64,000 bases of DNA, taken from Balneolaceae bacterium (GTDB taxonomy: Bacteria; Bacteroidota; Rhodothermia; Balneolales; Balneolaceae). The notes below the pieces were generated by a model. It was given only the letters and a program-made list of their open reading frames with translations. It did no database searches and was not told where the DNA came from. The stretch spans positions 166,403 through 230,402 of the forward strand of contig JAEPQH010000006.1 in assembly GCA_017640605.1 (NCBI GenBank). The letters are read 5' to 3'. Below, piece by piece: positions 37,087 through 45,516 of this stretch. The first letter of the stretch is position 1; each line of letters starts with the position of its first letter. Made by a program: the position numbers and the translations under genes.

Positions 37087-37260
37087 ATTCCTCTAATATT
37101 TTATGTTTCAAATTCTTTTGAAAATACGAACCGAATGTGAAGATTCTGTGAATTCCATTCCGTAACTAAAAAATACTATTGATCGCTCCACTTTTAAGTC
37201 AAAATTATACCTCAACTTTGCTACCTTCAGCCTCACACACTTATTGAAGCACATTTATAT

Positions 37261-38400
37261 ATGAAGAAGGAATTAGAATCGATTCGAAAAAGACTAGACG
37301 AAATCGATCGTAGTATTTTAACGGCTTTAGCAGAACGACAAGGATTGGTGAAAGAGGTTTCATCCTATAAACTTACTACCAATACAGGCATTCGCGATAT
37401 GGAGAGAGAAGAACGATTGCTAAATAAAATCAGAGATATAGCCGCTGAAATTGGGTTGGATCGATATTATGCTGAACATTTATTTCGGGAAATAATTACA
37501 AATTCGGTAAGGTATCAAACGCACTCATTGCTTGACCACCAAAATGAAAATAAAGCAAGTCACATCAGTGTGAGTTATCAAGGTACGGATGGAGCTTACA
37601 GTCATCTGGCTGCGCAACGACATTTTAACGAGCGCTACGAACATGTTGATTGTTATGGCTACGATACCTTTCAGGATGCAGCAAAAGCATTAAAAGAAGG
37701 TCACGTTCATTATGCTTTATTACCCATCGAAAACACAACTGCAGGTTCTATTAATGATACCTATGATATTTTAGGTGATGCAGATATCCATGTGGTGGGG
37801 GAGGAGATCATAAAAGTTGTTCATTGTTTGTTAGCGGTTGAGCCGGTAGAAGTGAGTCAAATTCGGAGGATTCTTTCCCACCCTAAAGCCATTGAACAGT
37901 GCACAAATTTCTTAGCAAAATTGCCGAGGTGTAAAGTAGAATCGTATTTGGATACCGCAATTTCTGCTAAAAAAGTAATGGACGATGGGGATCTTTCACA
38001 AGCGGCAATTGCCGGAGCTCACGCGGCTGATCATTATGGACTACATGTAATTGCTCACGATATTGCCAATCAAAAAGAAAATTATACGCGATTTGTAGTA
38101 GCATCAAGAGAACCGGTAACGGTTGACCTACAAATCCCTGCGAAAACGAGTTTAATGATGGTAACCTCACATCAGGAAGGCTCGCTGATGGAGTGTTTGA
38201 ATTTGCTTCACAAACATGGAATTAACATTTGCAAGCTTGAATCACGACCGAAAATAAATGAGCCATTCCGGTATTCGTTTTATGTAGATATTGAAGCAAA
38301 TGGCTCCGATCCGAATACTGAAATGGCTCTTAAAGAATTAGCACTTGAAGCCGAAGAACTCAAAATTCTTGGCAGCTATGCAAAGCAGCTAAATGGTTAG
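37261..38400 (+). CDS. pheA: Bifunctional chorismate mutase / prephenate dehydratase
   Basis: 379 residues in three parts. Residues 1-~88 are an AroQ-type chorismate mutase (IRKRLDEIDRSILTALAERQ). About 100-285 is prephenate dehydratase: VSYQGTDGAYSHLAAQRHF, ALLPIENTTAGSINDTYDIL, and the catalytic QKENYTRFVVAS motif. About 298-378 is an ACT domain with the phenylalanine-sensing ESRPKINEPFRYSFYVD. It converts chorismate to prephenate and then phenylpyruvate, probably feedback-inhibited by Phe. The gene is monocistronic, converging with a porin gene five bases past its stop. Confidence 0.95.
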   Translation: MKKELESIRKRLDEIDRSILTALAERQGLVKEVSSYKLTTNTGIRDMEREERLLNKIRDIAAEIGLDRYYAEHLFREIITNSVRYQTHSLLDHQNENKASHISVSYQGTDGAYSHLAAQRHFNERYEHVDCYGYDTFQDAAKALKEGHVHYALLPIENTTAGSINDTYDILGDADIHVVGEEIIKVVHCLLAVEPVEVSQIRRILSHPKAIEQCTNFLAKLPRCKVESYLDTAISAKKVMDDGDLSQAAIAGAHAADHYGLHVIAHDIANQKENYTRFVVASREPVTVDLQIPAKTSLMMVTSHQEGSLMECLNLLHKHGINICKLESRPKINEPFRYSFYVDIEANGSDPNTEMALKELALEAEELKILGSYAKQLNG

Positions 38401-38404
38401 ATAA

Positions 38405-39484
38405 TTAGTTAAAAGCGTAAGTTGCTCTTATAAATGTTGAGTAAACGGTTGTACGACCATCTGCTCTAAAGTCTCTGATTCTGTATCGTGCATCGAAAGC
38501 CCACTTTTCTGAGAAGAAAAAGCGATAGCGAATTTCCATCTCATCGGCACCGGCGCGATAAATATTTCGAGGAAGGAACCATTCATCATCCGTTTTCGCG
38601 AACTCAATCATAATTTCATGCTGATCTGCGAAATTATTAATACCCACTGATGTAACCATACTGGTTCCATTCTCAAAACTGGTATTCAGATTTTGACCAA
38701 ATTCGCCGGCTACTCTAATTGATCCACCACGGAGAGCCTCACCTTGGGGGAAATCCAATGTAATTCTAGAGGTAAACGCCATGTAGTCAGCAAGGTCGTT
38801 ACCTTTTACATAAATCCCAGGTATGTACATCAAACCGAATCCTCTTTGGATAACATTATTTACAACTTCCCGACTTTCAGCTCCGGCATAAAATGTAAAG
38901 TTGTGGTCGTTCTGCGAAAAATCTAAACCTGATTGATCGTACTGAAAGGTAGGGTGATCTTGAGGGTGATATTCTATAATCCCTTCTCCATACCAATTAT
39001 TCTCGTAATCGAGATATCTCTTGTAAAAGATACCATCAGTCCAATGCACGTTGTTACTGTTACTCTGATATCTCGAATGAGATCTTTTCGCATTGGTTAG
39101 GGTGTTTAATGATTTTTGGAATCTACCAATTCTAAGTTCATTTTTTTCATCAATAAATCGGTAGTAAAATTCGTCAAAAGTTACCGATCCCCATGCAAGC
39201 CTACCTGAACCATCGGCTACTATTGTAGCTTTTAACGGCTCCAACTCTTTAGAGAGTAAATAAGCGAGTCGAACGCTAAATCGTTGATTTTCTGATATAT
39301 TATAATGAACTCCCGGCCGTAATCGCATGGTATAATTATCACCACCTAATCCATCAGCATTTGTGTCAGATCCGATGTGGGCGAATCTTACGTTTCCGTA
39401 AATCTCGAAGTTTGAATTGTTTTGTGCATTTGCAATTTGAGTAGAGAAAAGAATTGCAAGGCCAACTAAGAATATCTTCTTCAT
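38405..39484 (-). CDS. Putative outer-membrane porin-like protein
   Basis: 359 residues with signal peptide (MKKIFLVGLAILFSTQIANA). The mature part is a continuous series of alternating strands with aromatic girdles (FEIYGNVRFAHIGSD; YTMRLRPGVHYNI; NELRIGRFQKSLN; EMEIRYRFFFSEKWAFDARY) and ends in IRATYAFN, so a 14-16 strand barrel is likely. GRFQKSLNTLTN resembles phosphate-selective or alginate-type porins, but I cannot name a substrate. It has a 160-bp upstream region before the carbonic-anhydrase terminator. Confidence 0.72.
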   Translation of the reverse strand: MKKIFLVGLAILFSTQIANAQNNSNFEIYGNVRFAHIGSDTNADGLGGDNYTMRLRPGVHYNISENQRFSVRLAYLLSKELEPLKATIVADGSGRLAWGSVTFDEFYYRFIDEKNELRIGRFQKSLNTLTNAKRSHSRYQSNSNNVHWTDGIFYKRYLDYENNWYGEGIIEYHPQDHPTFQYDQSGLDFSQNDHNFTFYAGAESREVVNNVIQRGFGLMYIPGIYVKGNDLADYMAFTSRITLDFPQGEALRGGSIRVAGEFGQNLNTSFENGTSMVTSVGINNFADQHEIMIEFAKTDDEWFLPRNIYRAGADEMEIRYRFFFSEKWAFDARYRIRDFRADGRTTVYSTFIRATYAFN

Positions 39485-39594
39485 TTTCTATTAATTATTT
39501 ATTTGAAATTTCACTTGGTGACATCTAAGAATCTATTGAACATGTCGGAGCAAAAAAGAGATTAGCAATTAATTTGGCTAAAGTGAATATATCG

Positions 39595-39627
39595 AAAAAG
39601 AGCGCCCCAGTATCCCCAGGCGCGCTC
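39595..39627 (-). terminator. Intrinsic terminator of the carbonic anhydrase gene (minus strand)
   Basis: A GC-rich imperfect hairpin (GAGCGCGCC against GGGGCGCTC as read on the minus strand, with a small bulge) followed by five T. It lies 20 bases after the stop at 39648. Confidence 0.8.
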
Positions 39628-39647
39628 CTTGATTCTTAGGTACTATT

Positions 39648-40376
39648 TTAATCAATGAAGGTCACTTTACCCGTATCAAGATCGTAGAAAGCACCGGCAA
39701 TCAAGATATCGCCATTTCTTTCTAACTCAGCAATGATCGGGCTGTTCTTTCTCATTTCTTCGATGGTGTGGCGAACGTTGTTATTTACAACTTCAGTCAC
39801 ATAATCAGCATTAGCGTTCGACTGATCTCCATCAAAACCATTGGTCATTTCAATCGCTGGCTTAATGTTTGATAGTAGCGCAGTGATGTTACCTACTTGT
39901 ACATCATCGATAGCAGACTTAACAGCTCCGCAAGATTCGTGTCCCATTACAATTACAACTTTAGAACCAGCTACAGCTGTACCAAACTCGATTGAACCTA
40001 ACATATCAGTATTTACATTATTACCGGCAATTCGGCCCACAAAGATATCACCAACACCTTTGTCAAATACTTGCTCAACAGGAACGCGGCTGTCTAAGCA
40101 CGAAATAATTACTGCTTCAGGATACTGTCCGGCTGCGGTTGCAACCACTTGTGCTTGATAATCGCGTGGAGTTAGGTTGTTATTTACAAACCGCTCGTTA
40201 CCTGCTTTTAGTCCTTCTAGTACTGCTTGTGGAGTTAAAGCATCCTGCTTTTCCTTAGTTAATACTTCTTTTATAGGCTCTGTGTTGTAGCCGTTATTCT
40301 GAGCATTAGTACAAGCAAATGTAAATAGCGAAATTGCCAATACAGATAGAATGTTGATTGTTTTTTTGTTTAACAT
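39648..40376 (-). CDS. Beta-class carbonic anhydrase, secreted lipoprotein
   Basis: 242 residues from the ATG at MLNKKTINIL, preferred over an ATG 54 bases upstream because it gives a proper lipoprotein signal (LFTFACTN, Cys about 22). Zinc ligands of beta-CAs are present: Cys and Asp-Arg in VIISCLDSRVPVEQVFDKG, and His and Cys in VIVMGHESCGAVKSAI. The enzyme interconverts CO2 and bicarbonate; an envelope-located beta-CA is seen in several Bacteroidota. It is monocistronic, with a long upstream non-coding region and a terminator. Confidence 0.93.
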   Translation of the reverse strand: MLNKKTINILSVLAISLFTFACTNAQNNGYNTEPIKEVLTKEKQDALTPQAVLEGLKAGNERFVNNNLTPRDYQAQVVATAAGQYPEAVIISCLDSRVPVEQVFDKGVGDIFVGRIAGNNVNTDMLGSIEFGTAVAGSKVVIVMGHESCGAVKSAIDDVQVGNITALLSNIKPAIEMTNGFDGDQSNANADYVTEVVNNNVRHTIEEMRKNSPIIAELERNGDILIAGAFYDLDTGKVTFID

Positions 40377-40885
40377 GACAGTTAATTTATGTTGTTTATT
40401 TGTAGTGTATTTTGTTTTGCAATGGATCATTCAGTCCACTGGTAAGAATCATTGCAGCTTTTTTTAGCTACTTTTTCCCTAAGGCTGTATTGAACTGCCT
40501 ACAAACTGTTTACCTAAGTTTGGTTCTTACGGGATGATATTTCAGTTCCGTTCAAAGAGACTTTTGTGGAAATACGTAAAGTCTTCACCTTTGTAGTAAG
40601 AAAGGGTAGCGCATAGATAATTGTGGCAATTCAATCTGAGATCGAGCGAATTACTTTTTGCGCAAAATAAGGTGTTGAACGTTAATACAGACATAGCCAG
40701 AGGCTGTTAATTGAACATTGCAGTTTAGCTAAATCCAAGTGAGGCAAGATTAACTGCCCGACTCTATTTAAATCGAATCTAAATTAGTCTGATTTTAAAA
40801 ACCGATCAATATTTCATTTTTCGATTTTAAAATCATTTACAACTTAGGATAACCTTTAGTTTCTATTGAAGCGCAGGCTATCTGT
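40377..40885. other. 509-bp intergenic region, no gene seen
   Basis: Lies between the start of the carbonic anhydrase gene (minus) and the end of xseA (minus). It is AT-rich with stops in every frame. A weak GCAATG/CATTGC inverted pair (40419-40455) followed by a T run exists, but its loop is ~25 bases and no plus-strand gene precedes it. I found no xseB small-subunit gene here. The promoter of the carbonic anhydrase gene presumably lies at the left end. Confidence 0.6.
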
Positions 40886-42079
40886 CTATTTAAATATGAT
40901 TTCTCCGTCTAACCACTGCGCTTTTATCTCCGTTCCAGAATCGTAATCTTTTTTCGAACGAATCCATCTATCTTGTTGCCACACACGCACAAAGCCTTTT
41001 TCTAAAGGAGTGTTAGGATTCTGATTTACAACACTTTGGGATAACTTTTCAATGGTATGTTTCCGAATTGTTAAAATTCTCTCTACCTCTTGTCGGAGCT
41101 GAGTTTTTAGTCGCGCAACTTCGTTTCCGGCAAGTTTCATTTTCTGTTGAACAGCAAGAAGAGCATAGCTTTTTGATAGGCTAGCAACTCTATCTTTATA
41201 ATATTGTATAGATCCGCTTGTATGCATTTCCAGCTTTCGATGAAGGTCTTCAACCAGCATTCTTACTTCATTTATATCAGGAGTGGCAAAAACTGCAGCT
41301 TGCGTTGGAGTAGCGGCGCGCAGATCAGCAACAAAGTCGGAGATTGAAAAATCTACTTCATGACCAACGGCACTAATTAATGGGACTTCGCATTCGAACA
41401 CTGCTCTGGCTACAGATTCTTCATTAAATGCCCAAAGATCTTCCAATGATCCGCCACCTCGGCTGATAAGAACCACATCCACATTTTGTTGGGTTGAGAA
41501 ATATTGAATTCCTTTTACTATTTCCGGAGCTGCGTTAACACCTTGTACGCTGGCGTGATACAACAGGACTTCAGCAATAGGCCATCGTTTCTCGAGTGTT
41601 GACCGAATATCCTGAAAAGCTGCGGTAGTTTTGGAGGTGACTACACCAATTCTTTTAGGATATTTTGGAATAGGTTTTTTGTGAATGTCTTCAAATAAGC
41701 CTTCTGCTTTTAGCTTAGCTTTTAAAGCCTCGAATGCTTGTTGCAGTTTACCGATTCCGGCTTGTTGTACCAATCCAACAATCATTTGATATCTGCCGTG
41801 TGGGGCATATACTTGAATATCACCGCCCACCACGATCTGCTGTCCATCCATCAAATCAATTCCTAAACGCTGGGCGGTGTTTCTCCAAATCACGCAAGGA
41901 AGTTGAGCACCTGCATCCTTTAAAGTGAAATAAATATGTCCATTCGCACTACGTTTTACATTACTTGCTTCTCCTTCAACCAAAATGTCCACAAAATTCT
42001 TCTCAAGCAGTGCCTTTATTTTATCGGTGAGTTCTGTAACGGTTGGGATATCAAATAAAAAAGGGATCTGTTTCGACAT
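40886..42079 (-). CDS. xseA: Exodeoxyribonuclease VII large subunit
   Basis: 397 residues, close to the usual 400-450. The N-terminal OB-fold (ILVEGEASNVKRSANGHIYF; LKDAGAQLPCVIWRN) is followed by the nuclease core (PKRIGVVTSKTTAAFQDI; VDVVLISRGGGSLEDLWAFN; LISAVGHEVDFSISDFVADL; RAATPTQAAVFA), then a coiled-coil region and short C-terminal domain. With XseB it degrades single-stranded DNA in both directions. xseB is not adjacent in this window. It is divergent from the thioesterase gene across 59 bases. Confidence 0.95.
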   Translation of the reverse strand: MSKQIPFLFDIPTVTELTDKIKALLEKNFVDILVEGEASNVKRSANGHIYFTLKDAGAQLPCVIWRNTAQRLGIDLMDGQQIVVGGDIQVYAPHGRYQMIVGLVQQAGIGKLQQAFEALKAKLKAEGLFEDIHKKPIPKYPKRIGVVTSKTTAAFQDIRSTLEKRWPIAEVLLYHASVQGVNAAPEIVKGIQYFSTQQNVDVVLISRGGGSLEDLWAFNEESVARAVFECEVPLISAVGHEVDFSISDFVADLRAATPTQAAVFATPDINEVRMLVEDLHRKLEMHTSGSIQYYKDRVASLSKSYALLAVQQKMKLAGNEVARLKTQLRQEVERILTIRKHTIEKLSQSVVNQNPNTPLEKGFVRVWQQDRWIRSKKDYDSGTEIKAQWLDGEIIFK

Positions 42080-42138
42080 ATCGTAATTGGATTTCGGGCA
42101 ATGATAAGGATATTTTGGTCGCCATTTAAAGTGAGTTT

Positions 42139-42618
42139 ATGAACAAAGACGCTGCACAAGAATATATCGAAGCCAACATCCCGATAACTAAAATTATGGG
42201 GGTGAAGATCCAAAAATTAACACGAAATGAGGTCGTGGTTGCAATGGAGCATGCTCCAAATGTAAATCATCAGGGATCGGCATTTGGGGGGAGCATTGAT
42301 AGTCTCTTTTATGTGACTTGCTGGGCATACGTTCAATTATTAATCGAGGATTTTGATCCGCATCCTCGAATTGTGGGTCGACGTGGAAAAGCTACTTTTT
42401 CAAAACCAATAAAAAATGACTTCGCAGCCAAGCTTATTATCCCAGATCAAAATGTAGTTACTGGTTTTTTAGAAGATTTGAACACGAAAGGAAAAGCCCG
42501 CTTATTTGCACAGGCATTAATAGAATACGAAGGAGAGATTGCTGCCGAATTTGAAGGTGAGTTTGTGGTGTTGAGGGATGAAAGCCCTCCTATAGATTCA
42601 TTTAGTACGAAAGGTTGA
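42139..42618 (+). CDS. YiiD C-terminal-type thioesterase
   Basis: 159 residues of hot-dog fold. It contains ITKIMGVKIQKLTRNEVVV, NVNHQGSAFGGSIDSLFYV and RIVGRRGKATFSKPIKNDF, the characteristic blocks of the thioesterase domain named after the YiiD C-terminus (PF09500). NHQGSAFGG holds the active-site helix. The substrate is presumably an acyl-CoA or acyl-ACP; it is not known for the family. The 3' end runs into a short palindrome (GAAAGGTT/AACCTTTC, 42609-42626) that may terminate the transcript. Confidence 0.85.
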   Translation: MNKDAAQEYIEANIPITKIMGVKIQKLTRNEVVVAMEHAPNVNHQGSAFGGSIDSLFYVTCWAYVQLLIEDFDPHPRIVGRRGKATFSKPIKNDFAAKLIIPDQNVVTGFLEDLNTKGKARLFAQALIEYEGEIAAEFEGEFVVLRDESPPIDSFSTKG

Positions 42619-42723
42619 AACCTTTCTCTTGTTAAAAGTTTCTGTACGTTTATCAAATAAAGCATACTAATAATGGATTCGAACCCATCTCTTGTGGAGA
42701 ATATGTGGTATTAATTTAACAAG

Positions 42724-42743
42724 TGAAGGACTTTAGTCCTTCA
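42724..42743. repeat. Left palindrome of the Y1 transposase element
   Basis: Nine-base perfect arms with a TT centre. The core GAAGGACT/AGTCCTTC is repeated in the right palindrome. A similar but shorter palindrome (GAAAGGTT/AACCTTTC) lies 100 bases to the left at 42609-42626. Confidence 0.85.
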
Positions 42744-42858
42744 TTATGTACAAGTGAATCGGATATTATTGCGTATGTAAGATTAGACTTCAATAAATTT
42801 AAATTCTAATGTAAGTAGTAGTTTAATCGAAGGTCTTACTAAAAAAAGTAAGATCATT

Positions 42859-43293
42859 ATGCCCAAAACCTATAATTCAGTATGGATTCATTTAGTGTTT
42901 TCAACCAAAAATCGTGAAAATAGACTAAGCAGAACCATAAGAAATGAAGTTTGTGAGTTTTTAAGGAATGAAAGTGTATTGAAAGGTTATCACTTAGATT
43001 GTATTAATGGATATCAAAATCATTTGCACATATTATATAAACAAAGCCTTGTAACCCAAATATCAGATTCTGCGAAGTGGTTTAAAGGCAGATCTTCAAA
43101 ATGGATAAATGATGAATTCCAACTTAAACCAAAATTCAGATGGCAACAAGGGTATGGCGTCTTTTCAGTTTCAAGTAAGAATTTAAATCAAGTTCGAGAC
43201 TATATTTATAAACAGGAACTGATACATGAGTCTAGATCTTTTAGTGAGGAAATTAAATTGCTCACAAGAACTCCTTTGAATTTGCCAGTCTGA
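42859..43293 (+). CDS. Y1 (HUH) transposase, IS200-like / REP-associated
   Basis: 144 residues, the length of IS200-type TnpA. It starts NSVWIHLVFSTKNREN, contains the HUH metal motif NHLHILYKQ, and has the catalytic tyrosine candidate in QVRDYIYKQELIHE; YGVFSVSSKNLNQVRDYI is also typical. Such enzymes cut single-stranded DNA at hairpin-marked ends through a 5'-phosphotyrosine link. A small hairpin (TCTTACT/AGTAAGA, 42834-42852) lies directly before the start codon and could restrain translation, as in IS200. The reading frame is intact, so it may be active. Confidence 0.92.
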   Translation: MPKTYNSVWIHLVFSTKNRENRLSRTIRNEVCEFLRNESVLKGYHLDCINGYQNHLHILYKQSLVTQISDSAKWFKGRSSKWINDEFQLKPKFRWQQGYGVFSVSSKNLNQVRDYIYKQELIHESRSFSEEIKLLTRTPLNLPV

Positions 43294-43340
43294 ATATTAC
43301 GATTCGAAAGTCATCAATTATAAAAATATGGTGTTCTATA

Positions 43341-43380
43341 TTTTACCTAGAGAAGGACTTAAGTCCTTCTCTGGGTAAAA
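43341..43380. repeat. 40-base right palindrome of the Y1 transposase element
   Basis: The central 24 bases are a perfect palindrome (AGAGAAGGACTT/AAGTCCTTCTCT, 43349-43372). Beyond one T-G wobble the arms extend another seven bases (TTTTACC/GGTAAAA), giving about 20 bp of stem. It is the longest gap-free palindrome I found in the window. Confidence 0.92.
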
Positions 43381-43528
43381 GAATGTCCTTCGAATAAAAA
43401 TAGATTCAGTAATAATCATAGAGAGTACAGCTAAAACAAATACATAATAATATGACCGCCATTAACTCAGATTCTAAGTGATATTTCCGATATATTTGGT
43501 TCGATTATCAACGCTGAAATAACCAAAT

Positions 43529-44809
43529 ATGCTTCTAAAAAACGTCCGCCCAATCAGTAAAAATTATAATGGTGAAGAAACGTTAGATCTTCGCATAACA
43601 GATGGGAAAATCACAGAAATTGGAAATGGGTTGAAGGCTGAAAATAACGAAGAAACCCATGATTTCGGTGGAGTTTATGTGAGTCCGGGCTGGATGGATA
43701 TGCATGTACATTTGCGTGAACCGGGTTATGAACACAAAGAGACGGTAAAAACAGGGTGTGCAGCGGCTGCATTTGGTGGTTTTACCGCGGTTGCTTGTAT
43801 GCCGAATACTAGTCCGGCTACCCACACCAGAGATGTGGTTGAGTTTATAATTTCCAAAGGCAAAGAAACACCCGTTGATGTACATCCTATTGGCTGCGTA
43901 ACTAAAGATCGGGTTGGCAAGTCTATTGCCGAAATGGGTGATATGAAAAAGGGTGGAGCCGTTGCATTTAGCGACGATGGAGATCCGGTGTATGATGCTC
44001 AGGTTATGCGAGTGGCGTTAGAATATGCCTCAATGCTTGGAGTACCTATTATTAATCATGAAGAAGATTTACAACTTTCCCGACCGGGACATATGAATGA
44101 AGGAGCTGTTTCTACTCGGTTAGGTTTGGAAGGAACGCCGGGAATTGCCGAAGAAGTAATGATTGCCCGCGATATTTTACTGGCCGAGTACACCGGCGGT
44201 CATGTTCATGTAGCTCATATCAGTACAAAAGAAGGAGTTGAATTAGTTCGACAAGGAAAAGCAAAAGGTATAAATGTTACGACAGAAGTATGTCCGCATC
44301 ATTTTGATTTGACTGATGAGGAAATTGAAAGACAAAAATTTAGTACAAACTTCAAAATGCATCCACCACTTCGTACTCAGGAAGATGTAGATGCTATGAT
44401 TGAAGGATTGATCGACGGAACGATTGATGCGATTTGCACCGATCATGCACCGCATGCCATCGAAGAAAAAGAAGTGGAATTTATGTATGCGCCAAACGGC
44501 ATTATAGGACTTGAAACTGCCTGGCCAATCTCGAATATGCGCCTGTATAAAACCGGAAAACTTGGATTGAAGGAATTAGTAGATAAATTGTGCTACAAAC
44601 CACGCGCTATTCTGAATTTGCCGGAACTTGCCATTAAGGAAGGAGCTGAAGCAAATCTCACTTTCTTCAATACCGATGAAACATGGACCTTTGATGTGAA
44701 AAATGTAAGATCAAAATCGAGAAATTCTCCATATCTCGATAATGAATTAACCGGGCGTGCAGTAGCGATTTATAATCGCGGCCAATTGGTGATGAATACG
44801 TTAAAATGA
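43529..44809 (+). CDS. pyrC: Dihydroorotase, class I
   Basis: 426 residues. It has the metal motif MDMHVHLREPGYEHKE, GCAAAAFGGFTAVACMPNT, VHVAHISTKEGVEL, and ICTDHAPHAIEEKEVEF with the catalytic Asp; NINHED is represented by IINHEEDLQLS. These define the longer, multi-domain-type dihydroorotases rather than the E. coli PyrC type. It closes carbamoyl-aspartate to dihydroorotate in pyrimidine synthesis. tsaB follows with a 4-base ATGA overlap, so the two are translationally coupled. Confidence 0.94.
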   Translation: MLLKNVRPISKNYNGEETLDLRITDGKITEIGNGLKAENNEETHDFGGVYVSPGWMDMHVHLREPGYEHKETVKTGCAAAAFGGFTAVACMPNTSPATHTRDVVEFIISKGKETPVDVHPIGCVTKDRVGKSIAEMGDMKKGGAVAFSDDGDPVYDAQVMRVALEYASMLGVPIINHEEDLQLSRPGHMNEGAVSTRLGLEGTPGIAEEVMIARDILLAEYTGGHVHVAHISTKEGVELVRQGKAKGINVTTEVCPHHFDLTDEEIERQKFSTNFKMHPPLRTQEDVDAMIEGLIDGTIDAICTDHAPHAIEEKEVEFMYAPNGIIGLETAWPISNMRLYKTGKLGLKELVDKLCYKPRAILNLPELAIKEGAEANLTFFNTDETWTFDVKNVRSKSRNSPYLDNELTGRAVAIYNRGQLVMNTLK

Positions 44810-45471
44810 TTCTTGCCTACGAGACCTCAACCGATGTGTGCTCGGTAGCTTTTCAGAATGAAGAGGGTGCCATCTTTGAGAAAAGAATTCAAGGACGAAG
44901 TGTTCATTCTGATTCCTTGTTTTTGTTTACTCAGGAAATAATGAAGGAACACAACTTATCGATTGATCAAATTGAACATGTGTTGGTGAGCATTGGTCCG
45001 GGATCGTATACCGGTTTACGAATTGCCGCAAGTGCGATTAAAGGGATATTTTTTCAATCAAAAGCTAAGATCATAGCTGTGAATACACTAGCTGGCTATG
45101 CTGCATCACATATTGATCAAACCGGAAAAACCATTCATTCTATTATCGATGCACGTCGTACTCATGTTTATCACCAAAAATTTAGTGTAGAGCATAAGTT
45201 AGAAGCCATAAGTGAACGTGAGGTGATAGAAATAGATGCCTTCGAACGTTCTTTGATTGAAGGAGATATCGTTGTTGGAACGGGTTTGCAACGTATAAAT
45301 AAATCGATTCTTGAACAAGTAGAAACATATAGCACCGATACTATCAGTGCTTCAAATTTGATTAAGCTGTTCAGGCATCAATCGGAAAGTGAATTCTTCG
45401 AGATCGTTGAGATTGAAGTATTGAATCCCCACTATATTACCTCGAGTCAGGTTAACAATTCGAATGTTTAA
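44806..45471 (+). CDS. tsaB: tRNA threonylcarbamoyladenosine biosynthesis protein TsaB
   Basis: 221 residues, ASKHA-like fold. It opens ILAYETSTDVCSVAFQN, contains VHSDSLFLFTQEIM, the ISIGPGSYTGLRIA-type block (VSIGPGSYTGLRIAASAIKG) and SIIDARRTHVYHQKF. TsaB dimerises with TsaD in the t6A complex that modifies A37 of ANN-decoding tRNAs. TsaD, TsaE and TsaC are not in this window. The start ATG overlaps the dihydroorotase stop by four bases. Confidence 0.93.
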   Translation: MILAYETSTDVCSVAFQNEEGAIFEKRIQGRSVHSDSLFLFTQEIMKEHNLSIDQIEHVLVSIGPGSYTGLRIAASAIKGIFFQSKAKIIAVNTLAGYAASHIDQTGKTIHSIIDARRTHVYHQKFSVEHKLEAISEREVIEIDAFERSLIEGDIVVGTGLQRINKSILEQVETYSTDTISASNLIKLFRHQSESEFFEIVEIEVLNPHYITSSQVNNSNV

Positions 45472-45516
45472 TTAAGAGTATAAATCCCTATTTTGGGAAA
45501 AATTTAGAAGGATTTT

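Larger units (their letters stand above)
42724..43380 (+). mobile_element. IS200/IS605-type or RAYT-like element
   Basis: A Y1 transposase gene stands between a left perfect palindrome (42724-42743, TGAAGGACT/AGTCCTTCA) and a right palindrome (43341-43380) that share the core GAAGGACT/AGTCCTTC. The exact ends are not known, because IS200-type elements insert without target duplication. The arrangement could be a small IS200-like element or a domesticated REP-associated transposase with its REP hairpins. Confidence 0.75.

Noticed and set aside
40419..40468. Inverted GCAATG pair with T run as a plus-strand terminator
   Set aside because: Loop of ~25 bases, six-base arms and no plus-strand gene upstream.
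40640..40885. xseB gene next to xseA
   Set aside because: No open frame of the needed 60-80 codons on either strand.
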